Shown piece after piece: positions 1 through 6,767 of a stretch of 8,231 bases of DNA. A model generated the notes under the pieces. It saw only the letters and a program-made list of their open reading frames with translations, ran no database searches and was not told the DNA's origin. Source of the DNA: SFTH01 sp051878085. GTDB lineage: Bacteria; Bacillota; Clostridia; Christensenellales; Aristaeellaceae. Each line of letters starts with the position of its first letter. Positions within the stretch are counted from its first letter, which is position 1. Location of the stretch: the NCBI GenBank assembly GCA_051878085.1, contig JBJEJN010000151.1, positions 1 to 8,231 of the forward strand. The letters run 5' to 3'. The translations under genes and the position numbers were made by a program.

Positions 1-354
1 ACCAGCAACATGTTCGGCGACATCCTCTCCGACGAGGCCAGCCAGATCACCGGCTCCATCGGCCTGCTGCCCAGCGCATCCCTGGGCGCGACGAAGTGCG
101 GGCTGTACGAGCCGATCCACGGCTCCGCGCCGGACATCGCCGGTCAGGACAAGGCCAACCCCATCGCCACGATCCTCTCCGCCGCCATGATGCTGCGCTA
201 CGCCTTCGACCTTTCTGAGGAAGCCGACTGCATCGAGCGCGCCGTGGACGAGGTCCTGAACGCAGGTCTGCGCACCGCCGATATCGTCGGCAACAGCGGC
301 GCCACTCCCCTCTCCTGCACCCAAATGACCGAGGAAATCCTCAAGCGCATCTGA
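1..354 (+). CDS. leuB: 3-isopropylmalate dehydrogenase, C-terminal part (5' end outside window)
   Basis: This is the C-terminal 117 residues of LeuB, the cytoplasmic NAD-dependent enzyme that oxidises and decarboxylates 3-isopropylmalate to 2-oxoisocaproate in leucine biosynthesis. The frame is open from the first base and ends at TGA 352-354. Visible family motifs are NMFGDILSDEAS near the start, which carries the two Asp residues that bind the divalent metal in this family, then GLLPSASLG and GLYEPIHGSAPDIAG, the segment that forms the NAD site, then NPIATILSAAMMLRY. Isocitrate and tartrate dehydrogenases share the fold, but the LPSASLG and HGSAPDIAG wording together with the ILSAAMMLRY tail fits LeuB best. 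The N-terminal two thirds lie upstream of the window, and a hairpin 15 bases after the stop probably ends the transcript. Identity is near certain; only operon membership (leuCD, ilv genes) cannot be seen. Confidence 0.95.
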   Translation, partial: TSNMFGDILSDEASQITGSIGLLPSASLGATKCGLYEPIHGSAPDIAGQDKANPIATILSAAMMLRYAFDLSEEADCIERAVDEVLNAGLRTADIVGNSGATPLSCTQMTEEILKRI

Positions 355-368
355 TTTCTGAGAATCAC

Positions 369-403
369 GGGGCTGTCGCAGATTTGACAGCCCCATGTTT
401 ATT
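369..403 (+). terminator. Hairpin after leuB, probable intrinsic terminator
   Basis: A perfect 9-bp stem, GGGGCTGTC (369-377) with GACAGCCCC (386-394), closes an 8-base loop and is followed by ATGTTTATT. The stem is strong but the T-tract is short and interrupted, so termination may be partial. Because the next gene's Shine-Dalgarno starts only 14 bases after the stem and no promoter is visible in between, some readthrough into the DUF815 gene is plausible. Confidence 0.65.
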
Positions 404-407
404 CCCA

Positions 408-414
408 AAGGAGG
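408..414 (+). promoter_or_regulatory. Ribosome binding site that fixes the TTG start of the DUF815 gene
   Basis: AAGGAGG lies 8 bases before TTG 423-425. The frame is open from an earlier TTG at 384, but that codon sits inside the terminator hairpin and has no Shine-Dalgarno, so 423 is the better start. Confidence 0.8.
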
Positions 415-422
415 AACCGACC

Positions 423-1748
423 TTGTACCGCGAAACTTCCAAGCTCCTGCTCTACAGCAATCTGGGCGAGGACAGCATCCTGCTGCGCCTGTCCGGCATC
501 TTCTTCGACTGGGAGCAGCAGGCATGCGAAAAGAGCGCGCTCATCCGCCGCATCTATGTGGAGATCAAGCGCATCCTCGACCTGGCCACGACCTACGGCT
601 TCAACACGAACCTCTGGCACAACTACCTGACCTTCGTGCTCATCACCAACGAAAATTCCTTCAGCCTGACCTGCGAGCGCGTCGGGGCCAGCGAGGGCTC
701 CGTCAACCACTTCGCGAAGGCCGACTTCCGCATCTTCAAGAACCTGTTCGACTTCGACTTTACGCCCATCGAGCGGGATCTGGGCATCGACTGCTTCAGC
801 GTGCTGTCCAACTACCGCGCCATCCCCAAGAAGGCCCAGATGTACTACCGGAACGTGAGCGACAAGGTGCGCGCACTGTCCGCCGCCATCGAACGGGCGA
901 AGGATGAAAACGAAATCTTCGATCTGGTCACGGCGCACTACCGCGACTGCGGCGTGGGCATGTTCGGCCTGAACCGTGCCTTCCGCATCCGCCCGGCGGA
1001 GAACGGCGGCGTGGAGTTCTGCGCCATCAACAACATCGATTCCGTGGTGCTCTCCGATCTGATCGGCTACGAATACCAGAAAAAGGAGCTGCGCGCCAAC
1101 ACCGAAGCCTTCGTCTCCGGCCGCAGCTGCAACAACATGCTGCTCTACGGCGACGCGGGCACCGGCAAGTCCACCTCCGTCAAGGCCATCCTGAACGAGT
1201 ACTGCGACCGTGGCCTGCGCATGATCGAGATCTACAAGCACCAGTTCGGCCTGCTCTCCGAGGTCATCGCCCGGGTGAAGAACCGCAACTACCGCTTCAT
1301 GATCTTCATCGACGACCTGTCCTTTGAGGAGCACGAGGTGGAGTACAAGTTCCTGAAGGCCGTGATCGAGGGCGGCGTGGAGACCAAGCCGGACAACGTG
1401 CTGATCTGCGCCACCTCCAACCGCCGCCACCTGATTCAGGAGACCTGGAAGGATCGCAGCGACATGGAGTTCAACGGCGACGTGCACCGCTCCGACACCA
1501 TGGAGGAGAAGCTGTCGCTGGCCGCGCGCTTCGGCTGCGCCATCAACTACAACAACCCCGACCGCAAGCAGTACCACGACATCGTGAAGGGCATCGCCAG
1601 CCGCTGCGGCGACCTGGGGCTCACCGAGGAGCAGCTGCTGCTGGAGGCCAACAAGTGGGAGATTCGCCACGGAGGAATCTCCGGGCGCACCGCCCAGCAG
1701 TTCATCAACTATCTCGCAGGAACCGTCAGACAGAAGCCGGAGCGCTGA
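423..1748 (+). CDS. DUF815 family predicted AAA+ ATPase
   Basis: This encodes a 441-residue soluble P-loop ATPase matching the DUF815 group of AAA+ proteins, whose cellular role is not established. The N-terminal half (about residues 1-210) is a mostly helical region without a motif I recognise. The C-terminal half carries the AAA+ module: YGDAGTGKS Walker A (residues 242-250, Lys249), a hydrophobic Walker B ending in FIDD (Asp297, Asp298), LSFEEHEVEYKFLKAVIEG, the sensor-1-like ATSNRRHL (about 330-337) and a C-terminal GGISGRTAQQFINYL, where the Arg may act as sensor 2. NVLICATSNRRHLI and the FEEHEVEYK stretch are typical of DUF815. There is no signal peptide or membrane segment. TTG was chosen as start because of the preceding Shine-Dalgarno. 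It lies between leuB (same strand) and a convergent sugar operon, and neither suggests a job. All core motifs look intact, so it should hydrolyse ATP. The family call is firm; function remains open. Confidence 0.87.
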   Translation: MYRETSKLLLYSNLGEDSILLRLSGIFFDWEQQACEKSALIRRIYVEIKRILDLATTYGFNTNLWHNYLTFVLITNENSFSLTCERVGASEGSVNHFAKADFRIFKNLFDFDFTPIERDLGIDCFSVLSNYRAIPKKAQMYYRNVSDKVRALSAAIERAKDENEIFDLVTAHYRDCGVGMFGLNRAFRIRPAENGGVEFCAINNIDSVVLSDLIGYEYQKKELRANTEAFVSGRSCNNMLLYGDAGTGKSTSVKAILNEYCDRGLRMIEIYKHQFGLLSEVIARVKNRNYRFMIFIDDLSFEEHEVEYKFLKAVIEGGVETKPDNVLICATSNRRHLIQETWKDRSDMEFNGDVHRSDTMEEKLSLAARFGCAINYNNPDRKQYHDIVKGIASRCGDLGLTEEQLLLEANKWEIRHGGISGRTAQQFINYLAGTVRQKPER

Positions 1749-1784
1749 CCGCCCACGGAGGCGGGTCTCAGAACCGGCAATATC

Positions 1785-1823
1785 CCAGAACGAACGCATC
1801 CCCGGCAAGATGCCGGGGATGCG
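1785..1823 (-). terminator. Perfect 12-bp hairpin, likely terminator of the sugar operon
   Basis: CGCATCCCCGGC (1795-1806) pairs perfectly with GCCGGGGATGCG (1812-1823) around a 5-base loop. Read on the minus strand, downstream of the permease gene, the stem is followed by TTCGTTCT, a moderately U-rich tail. On the plus strand it is followed by GATTGTA, which is weaker. The stem is very stable in both directions, so it may also protect 3' ends. Confidence 0.55.
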
Positions 1824-1833
1824 GATTGTACGA

Positions 1834-1873
1834 ACCGGAAGCCACAACATGCGGCTTCCGGTGGATTTGTTTT
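1834..1873 (+). terminator. Intrinsic terminator of the DUF815 gene
   Basis: ACCGGAAGCC (1834-1843) pairs perfectly with GGCTTCCGGT (1853-1862) across a 9-base loop, and the plus strand continues GGATTTGTTTTT. This is a good intrinsic terminator for the plus-strand gene ending at 1748. Its T-tract ends only 8 bases before the stop codon of the converging permease gene. On the minus strand the stem has no T-tract. Confidence 0.7.
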
Positions 1874-1880
1874 TGGGAGC

Positions 1881-2888
1881 TCAGCGGCTCTTGGAGAACT
1901 TGGCGCGGATGGCCGGGATCGCGATCTGAATGAACACGGCCAGCAGCAGGATGGAGCCCTTGATGGTGTCGTTGATGAGCGCGTCCAGACCCATGGAGGC
2001 GATGATCTTGTCGATGATGGTATAGCTCATCGCGCCGAAGAGCACGCCCAGCAGCTTGCCCTTGCCGCCGCTCATGCTGATGCCGCCGATGACCACCGCC
2101 GCGATGGCGTACATCTCGTTGCTCTTGCCGATGGTTGCCGGGTCGACGGAGCCGTTCATGGCCAGCCACATGAAGGTGGAGATGCCGCAGAGCAGGCCGG
2201 TGATGGTGTACACCGCCACCTGCGTCCACTCCACGTTGATGCCCGCCAGGCGCGCCGCGCGCTCGTTGCTGCCGATGGCATAGATGCTGCGGCCGAACTT
2301 GGTGTTGGTGGACATGAACACCATGAGCACCGTGACCAGGATCAGGATCACGCCCGCCATGGGGATCAGCCCCGCAACCTTGTACTGGCCGAATTTGTAG
2401 AAGGGATCATAGGCGCTCAGCGTGCCGTCCATGTTGTAGATGGACAGGCGCAGGGTGCGCAGGTAGTACTGGGCCACGGAGCGGTAGATCAGCATGGTGG
2501 CCAGGGTGACGATGAAGGGCGGCATCTTGACCTTGCCGATGAGGATGCCGTTGAAGAAGCCCAGCAGCGCGCCCACCGCCAGCACCGCCAGCAGCGTGAG
2601 GATGATGGAGTTCTTCGCGTTGAATACGACCACGCCGATGCCGCCGATCAGCGAGAGCATGGAGCCGACGGACAGGTCGATGCCGCCGGTGATGATGACC
2701 AGGCCCATGCCGAAGGCCATGATGCCCACGACGGCGGAGTGGCGCAGGATGTTCATCACGCCGTTCAGGGTGGTCGCGCCGGCATTGATGATCAGATAGG
2801 CGATCAGGATGCAGGCGAAAATCAATACAAAGCTGTAATTGCCCAGTATTTTGGTGATCGATCGATTGTTGCGCTTTGTGGTGTTCAT
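1881..2888 (-). CDS. Sugar ABC transporter permease, RbsC/XylH type
   Basis: A 335-residue integral membrane permease of the carbohydrate-uptake (CUT2) class, which in this family works as a homodimer passing a monosaccharide or polyol across the cytoplasmic membrane. After a short basic N-terminus there are about nine to ten hydrophobic segments, roughly at 18-37, 50-67, 75-90, 95-118, 122-140, 171-192, 222-243, 258-290 and 308-325. Family signatures are GGIDLSVGS (68-76), the cytoplasmic AIGSNERAARLAGI (204-217), which resembles the ATPase-contacting loop of RbsC, and AAVVIGGISMSGGKG (263-277). The length is usual. It is the last gene of the operon; its ATG overlaps the TGA of the ATPase gene in an ATGA, so translation is probably coupled, and GGGGAAGGGGCGG upstream can serve as ribosome binding site. 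The substrate cannot be read from the permease. Confidence 0.93.
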   Translation of the reverse strand: MNTTKRNNRSITKILGNYSFVLIFACILIAYLIINAGATTLNGVMNILRHSAVVGIMAFGMGLVIITGGIDLSVGSMLSLIGGIGVVVFNAKNSIILTLLAVLAVGALLGFFNGILIGKVKMPPFIVTLATMLIYRSVAQYYLRTLRLSIYNMDGTLSAYDPFYKFGQYKVAGLIPMAGVILILVTVLMVFMSTNTKFGRSIYAIGSNERAARLAGINVEWTQVAVYTITGLLCGISTFMWLAMNGSVDPATIGKSNEMYAIAAVVIGGISMSGGKGKLLGVLFGAMSYTIIDKIIASMGLDALINDTIKGSILLLAVFIQIAIPAIRAKFSKSR

Positions 2889-4393
2889 TGTCCAACCGCC
2901 CCTTCCCCAGCGTTGATGGCATTTGTGGCAGCGAGCATGACCCGCTCCTCGCTGATTTCCTCGTGGCGCAGCACGCTCTGGATGTTGCCGTGGTAGAAGA
3001 CCACGCAGCGGTCCGCCACCTTTTGCAGCTCCGGAATCTCCAGCGTGTTGACCAGAATGGTCTTTCCATTCTGCGCCAGCTGCAAAATCAGCTTGTAGAT
3101 TTCGGATTTGGCGCCGACGTCAATGCCCTGGGTGGGATTGTCCATCAGCAGGATGTCCGCCTCCGTGTTCAGCCAGCGGGCGAGGATCACCTTCTGCTGG
3201 TTGCCGCCGCTGAGGCTGGTGATGAGATCCCCATCGCCGTTGCAGCGGATGTTCAGCATGCCCCGCAGGCGCTCGAACTTCTGCCGCTCCATCTTCTTGC
3301 GGATCAGCGGCTTCCTCGCCGAGAGCGTGTGCTCGGACACATAGTTGTTCTCCAGCAGCGTAAAATCCGGCAGGATGGAGTTCTCCTTGCGGTTGGCGGC
3401 AATCATGGCGATCTTGTTGCGCATCGCCTTGTGAATGCGGTTGCCCGTCACCGCCTGTCCCATGACCTTGCAGCTTCCGCCGGTCTCCGGCATCACGCCG
3501 AAGATGGTCTGCATCAGTTCGCTCACACCCGCGCCCTTCAGGCCGGTGAAGCCCACAACCTCGCCGCGGCGGATGGTGAGATTGATGTTCTCAAAGCCGT
3601 GGCCGGAGTAATTTTCCAGTTCAAGAATCGGATCGCCCAGCTCGCGGGGCGTGTAGATATCCGAATCGGAGTAGCTGTTGCCCACCATCAGCTTGGTCAC
3701 CTCAGTGGGCGTGATTTCGGCGATTTCGCCGCTGCGGATCATCTGTCCGTTGCGCAGCACGGTGTAGCGGTTCGCGATGGTGAAGATCTCCGTCATCTTG
3801 TGCGAGATGAAGATGAAGGACTTGCCGCTCTCCTGCAGATGGCGCACAATGCCGAACAGATGCTCGATTTCCTTGTTGTTCAGCGCCGTGGTGGGCTCGT
3901 CCAGAATCAGCAGCTTGGCGTTGGCATGCAGCGCCTTCGCAATCTCCAGCAGCTGCTTCTTGCTGGTCTCCAGCTCGCTTACCATGGCGGTGGGGTCGAT
4001 GTCCACGCCCAGCTCCCGGAACAGCTCGTGGGTCTGGGCGATCATGCGCTTCTTGTCAAGCGTGCCGGCCCTGGTCAGCAGCTCCTTGCGAAGAAAGATG
4101 TTTTCGTAGACCTTGAGATCGTTGAAAAGATTCAGCTCCTGATGAACGAAGGCGATGCCCGCCTGTTCGGAGGACTGAACCGTGACGTGATCCATTTCCT
4201 GGCCGTCAAAGACGATCTTGCCGGCATCGCGGGTATACACGCCGGCCAGGATGTTCATCAGGGTGGATTTGCCCGCGCCGTTTTCGCCCAGGAGCGCATG
4301 CACCTCGCCCTTGCGCACCGAAAAATCCACCTTGTCCAGCACGGTCACCCCAAAGAATGCCTTCGTGATCCCTGACATTTGGAGTATATCCAT
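2885..4393 (-). CDS. Sugar ABC transporter ATPase with two nucleotide-binding domains (RbsA/MglA type)
   Basis: A 502-residue cytoplasmic ATPase with two fused nucleotide-binding domains, the normal architecture and length for RbsA, MglA and XylG, powering uptake by the neighbouring permease. NBD1 has Walker A GENGAGKST (36-44, Lys42), VHQELNLF (83-90), Walker B LLILDEP (161-167, Glu166) and switch His198, but its signature reads LETSKKQ (141-147) instead of the usual LSxxQQQ. NBD2 has GLKGAGVSE (284-292) where Walker A should be, with Val290 at the lysine position, a canonical signature LSGGNQQ (394-400), and Walker B LLMDNP (415-420), where Asn419 replaces the catalytic Glu. Loss of the NBD2 Walker A lysine is normal for this family; the Asn and the altered NBD1 signature are less usual. 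The intact elements, NBD1 Walker A/B and NBD2 signature, make one complete composite ATP site. ATG 4393 follows AAGGGGAG at a good distance. Confidence 0.94.
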   Translation of the reverse strand: MDILQMSGITKAFFGVTVLDKVDFSVRKGEVHALLGENGAGKSTLMNILAGVYTRDAGKIVFDGQEMDHVTVQSSEQAGIAFVHQELNLFNDLKVYENIFLRKELLTRAGTLDKKRMIAQTHELFRELGVDIDPTAMVSELETSKKQLLEIAKALHANAKLLILDEPTTALNNKEIEHLFGIVRHLQESGKSFIFISHKMTEIFTIANRYTVLRNGQMIRSGEIAEITPTEVTKLMVGNSYSDSDIYTPRELGDPILELENYSGHGFENINLTIRRGEVVGFTGLKGAGVSELMQTIFGVMPETGGSCKVMGQAVTGNRIHKAMRNKIAMIAANRKENSILPDFTLLENNYVSEHTLSARKPLIRKKMERQKFERLRGMLNIRCNGDGDLITSLSGGNQQKVILARWLNTEADILLMDNPTQGIDVGAKSEIYKLILQLAQNGKTILVNTLEIPELQKVADRCVVFYHGNIQSVLRHEEISEERVMLAATNAINAGEGAVGQ

Positions 4394-4421
4394 GTTCCAT
4401 TCTCCCCTTGCTTTTTAAAGA

Positions 4422-4447
4422 CGCCCGGCAGTATCACCCGCCGGGCG
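4422..4447 (-). terminator. Hairpin before the ATPase gene, weak terminator/attenuator
   Basis: CGCCCGGC (4422-4429) pairs with GCCGGGCG (4440-4447) over a 10-base loop. Read on the minus strand it is followed by TCTTTAAAAAG and then the ATPase ribosome binding site. The T-run is short, so only partial termination is expected, which would lower ATPase and permease transcripts relative to the binding protein. Confidence 0.5.
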
Positions 4448-4469
4448 CTCGATAAGCCCCATCGTTGCA

Positions 4470-4495
4470 CGGGCGCGGCAGCAAGGCCGCGCCCG
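4470..4495 (-). other. GC-rich stem-loop just after the binding-protein gene
   Basis: CGGGCGCGGC (4470-4479) and GCCGCGCCCG (4486-4495) form a perfect 10-bp stem with a 6-base loop, beginning 10 bases after the binding-protein stop codon on the minus strand. There is no T-tract. Such a stem would block 3' exonucleases and stabilise the upstream mRNA segment, as intercistronic hairpins do in other binding-protein operons. Confidence 0.6.
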
Positions 4496-4505
4496 CAATC
4501 AGGGA

Positions 4506-5540
4506 TTATTCGGCAGCAACGGCGTCGCCGAAGCCACGGAAGTCGTTGACGTTGGTCGCGTCGACAACGGACACCGGGATGACGTGATCCTTGGTGACCT
4601 CGCCGCCGTCCAGGGAGGCGATCATGTCGTCGCAGGCGATCTGGATCATGGCCGGATCGTAGGTGACGGTGAACAGGTCGGCCAGGCCGGCAACCTCAGC
4701 GCTGTAGTCCTTCTGATGGATGCCCTTGATGACGGAGTACATCTCGTTCAGACCGGAGGAAGAGGCCAGGTGCACACCGGCGGTGAGGAAGGCTTCCTTC
4801 TTGGCGGTGTCGATCTCGGAGGACTTCAGGGCCTCCAGGATGCCCATGCCGATCTCATCGTCGTGGGTGAAGATCCACTTGTACTCGGCGATCTCCTCAA
4901 CGGTGTGGCTGTCCAGCCACTCGGTGAAGAGCTTCTTGCCTTCGCTGCGGCTCCATCCGGTGTAGGCAGTGGACTCGATGGCGTCCACCTGCTCCTGGGT
5001 CCAGCCGTTCTCCAGCAGCACGCCGAAGAAGCCGTCGTTGCGCATCTGCGGCACGGAGGAGTTGTCGCCGGGCATGATCAGGATCTTGTCGCCGGGAACC
5101 ATGCCGGAAGCGATGAAACGCTTCGCGGTCTCGGCGCCGATGCCCTCGTTGTCGCCCTTGACGGAGGCAACCGCCTGCTCGGCCACGGTGTCGATGACGC
5201 GGTCAAACATGACGAACGGGATGCCGGAGTCAGCCAGCTTCTTCATGGTCGTCTCCAGGGTGTTGTCCTGGGGCAGGATGACGATGGACTTGGCGGACTC
5301 GTTGTCGATGATGTCCTCAACCTGGGTGATCTGGTTCGCCGGATCGGCGGAGGAGATGACCTTGGCGGTGTACTTGCCCTCGGCGTTGATGGCCTCGGCC
5401 TTTTCCTCGGCGTAGGTCAGAACCGCGCCGGTCCAGCCGTGGTCGGCATTGGGAACGAGAATGGCGATGTCGGTGGCTGCCATGGCGGCGGCAGAGCACA
5501 CGAGCATCAGAGCGAGCAACAGAACAACAATCTTCTTCAT
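4506..5540 (-). CDS. Sugar-binding protein of the ABC transporter (RbsB-like, secreted)
   Basis: A 344-residue extracytoplasmic solute-binding protein of the ribose/galactose-binding (type I periplasmic-binding) family, which captures the sugar and delivers it to the permease. Residues 1-21 form a signal peptide: KK, a hydrophobic core, then AMA followed by ATD, a good signal peptidase I site after Ala21. The mature protein begins DIAILVPNADHGWTG; the first strand and the HGW patch usually line the sugar pocket. FDR (112-114), KGDNEG (128-133), GDNSS (158-162) and the HDDEIGMG stretch (226-233) match the conserved ligand and hinge positions of RbsB-like proteins. Its only early Cys (Cys15) lies in the hydrophobic core preceded by MLV, which is not a lipobox, although monoderm Firmicutes usually lipidate these proteins. 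AGGAGG sits close before the ATG. The gene precedes the ATPase by 112 bases holding two hairpins. The substrate is not determinable here. Confidence 0.93.
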   Translation of the reverse strand: MKKIVVLLLALMLVCSAAAMAATDIAILVPNADHGWTGAVLTYAEEKAEAINAEGKYTAKVISSADPANQITQVEDIIDNESAKSIVILPQDNTLETTMKKLADSGIPFVMFDRVIDTVAEQAVASVKGDNEGIGAETAKRFIASGMVPGDKILIMPGDNSSVPQMRNDGFFGVLLENGWTQEQVDAIESTAYTGWSRSEGKKLFTEWLDSHTVEEIAEYKWIFTHDDEIGMGILEALKSSEIDTAKKEAFLTAGVHLASSSGLNEMYSVIKGIHQKDYSAEVAGLADLFTVTYDPAMIQIACDDMIASLDGGEVTKDHVIPVSVVDATNVNDFRGFGDAVAAE

Positions 5541-5557
5541 GGTTATCCTCCTATTTT

Positions 5558-5576
5558 TATCGGCTGTGCGCCGATA
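5558..5576 (-). other. Small stem-loop ahead of the binding-protein ribosome binding site
   Basis: TATCGGC (5558-5564) and GCCGATA (5570-5576) form a 7-bp stem with a 5-base loop in the 60-base gap between the oxidoreductase and binding-protein genes. On the minus strand it is followed by AAAAATAGGAGG, so it is not a terminator. It leaves the Shine-Dalgarno unpaired and could act as a 5' stabiliser or mark a processing point. Confidence 0.4.
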
Positions 5577-5600
5577 TAGTCGTTTATGTACCGGTTTGGC

Positions 5601-6743
5601 TTACATCTCAACCCACTTGGAGTTGTTCGCGGCGCTCTCCACGACCGCGTGCACGAACTTCACGCCCTCGATGCCCTCGTCCACGGTGGGATAGATGAAC
5701 TGGGACGCGTCCTCGCCGTTGCGCTTGGCGATCAGCGCGGAGACGTAGTTCTGGTAGAGGTTGGCAAAGGCGACGTACAGGCCTTCCGGATGTCCGGAGG
5801 GGATGCGCGCGCATGCGCCGGCCTTCTCGGTGACGGCGGCGGTGTTGCGCTGGATCAGCTGCGGCGCGCAGTTCTTGGGCGTGTAGCGCACCACGTCCGG
5901 CGTCTCCTGAGCCCACTCTAGCGAGCCCTTGTCGCCGTAGATGCGCACGGCCAGGCCGTTGCAGTGGCCCGCGGCCACCTGGCTGCACCAGTACGCGCCG
6001 TTCGCGCCGTTGTCGTACTCCACGATGATGTTGGCGTTGAGATCCAGGGCCTTGCCGTAGGTGTTGGTGGTGGCCAGCAGGCGCTTGATCTTCAGGCCGG
6101 TGATGAAGCTTACGTAGTTCTCGATGTGGGTGCCGATGTCGCCCACGCAGTTGGACGCGCCCGTCATCTTGGGATCGGTGCGCCACACGGCCATGTTCAG
6201 CTCGGCCTTGTTGTCCGGATCCAGCTCATCCAGCAGCCAGTCCTGGGCGTACTCCGCGTTGACGGACACGATCTTGCCGATCTTGCCCTCGGCGACCATC
6301 TCGCGCATGACGCGGGACATGCAGTAGCCGGTGTAGCCGTGGGTCACGCCGAACAGCAGGCCCTTCGCCTCCGCAGTCGCCTTGAGATCCTCCGCCTGCT
6401 CCACAGTAAAGCACAGCGGCTTTTCGCAGACCACGTTGATGCCGGCCTCCAGGAAAGCCTTGGCCACCGGATAGTGGGTGCTGTTGGGGGTCACGATGGA
6501 CACGAAGTCGATGCCGTCGTCGCGGGCGGCCTCCTTCTCGGCCATGACCTTGTAATCAGCGTACACGCGCTCGGGATCCAGGCAGTAGGTCTCGCCGGTC
6601 TCCTTATTGAGCGCCTCGCGGGTGCTGAAGCAGCCCGCAACCAGCTCCACGCGGGGATCAAAGTTGATGGCCTTGCGGTGCACCTCGCCGATGAAGGCCT
6701 GCATGCTGCCGCCAACCATGCCGTAACGAATCTTCTTAGCCAT
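5601..6743 (-). CDS. Gfo/Idh/MocA family NAD(P)-dependent oxidoreductase
   Basis: A 380-residue cytoplasmic dehydrogenase of the glucose-fructose oxidoreductase/inositol dehydrogenase family, which typically oxidises a sugar or polyol hydroxyl to a ketone with NAD(P). The N-terminal Rossmann domain (about 1-130) has GMVGGSMQAFIG (8-19); the third glycine of the usual GGG is Ser13. VSIVTPNSTHYPVAKAFLEAG (81-101) leads to CEKPL (106-110), whose Lys108 is the family's conserved catalytic or cofactor-positioning lysine. The C-terminal alpha/beta domain (about 131-350) contains WRTDP (187-191) and GDIGTHIEN (201-209), with Asp202 and His206 matching the DxxxH catalytic pair, and SGHPEG (316-321). 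Length is usual. AAGGAGA precedes the ATG and the gap to the upstream isomerase is 24 bases. With that isomerase it forms a pair often found beside sugar transporters, used for keto-sugar or inositol chemistry. Substrate and exact reaction are not resolved. Confidence 0.92.
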   Translation of the reverse strand: MAKKIRYGMVGGSMQAFIGEVHRKAINFDPRVELVAGCFSTREALNKETGETYCLDPERVYADYKVMAEKEAARDDGIDFVSIVTPNSTHYPVAKAFLEAGINVVCEKPLCFTVEQAEDLKATAEAKGLLFGVTHGYTGYCMSRVMREMVAEGKIGKIVSVNAEYAQDWLLDELDPDNKAELNMAVWRTDPKMTGASNCVGDIGTHIENYVSFITGLKIKRLLATTNTYGKALDLNANIIVEYDNGANGAYWCSQVAAGHCNGLAVRIYGDKGSLEWAQETPDVVRYTPKNCAPQLIQRNTAAVTEKAGACARIPSGHPEGLYVAFANLYQNYVSALIAKRNGEDASQFIYPTVDEGIEGVKFVHAVVESAANNSKWVEM

Positions 6744-6767
6744 ATTCTGTCTCCTTATCCTCGCAGG

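Noticed and set aside
384..389. TTGACA as a -35 box for the DUF815 gene
   Set aside because: No -10-like hexamer lies 16-18 bases downstream, and the hexamer is part of the hairpin loop and stem.
384..422. N-terminal extension of the DUF815 protein from TTG 384
   Set aside because: The codon is inside the terminator hairpin and the extension would contain the Shine-Dalgarno that serves TTG 423.
1749..1767. Third hairpin just after the DUF815 stop
   Set aside because: Only about 5 bp pair cleanly (CCGCC with GGCGG), much weaker than the two stems that follow.
399..1850. 483-residue minus-strand open frame opposite the DUF815 gene
   Set aside because: Low-complexity Val/Ala/Gly/His composition, no ribosome binding site and no recognisable domain, while the sense strand has full AAA+ motifs.
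2876..4375. 499-residue plus-strand open frame opposite the ATPase gene
   Set aside because: Antisense shadow of a gene with unmistakable ABC ATPase motifs; repetitive His/Gln/Leu/Val composition.
4584..5579. 331-residue plus-strand open frame opposite the binding-protein gene
   Set aside because: Gly/Val/Asp-rich antisense shadow without motifs or ribosome binding site.
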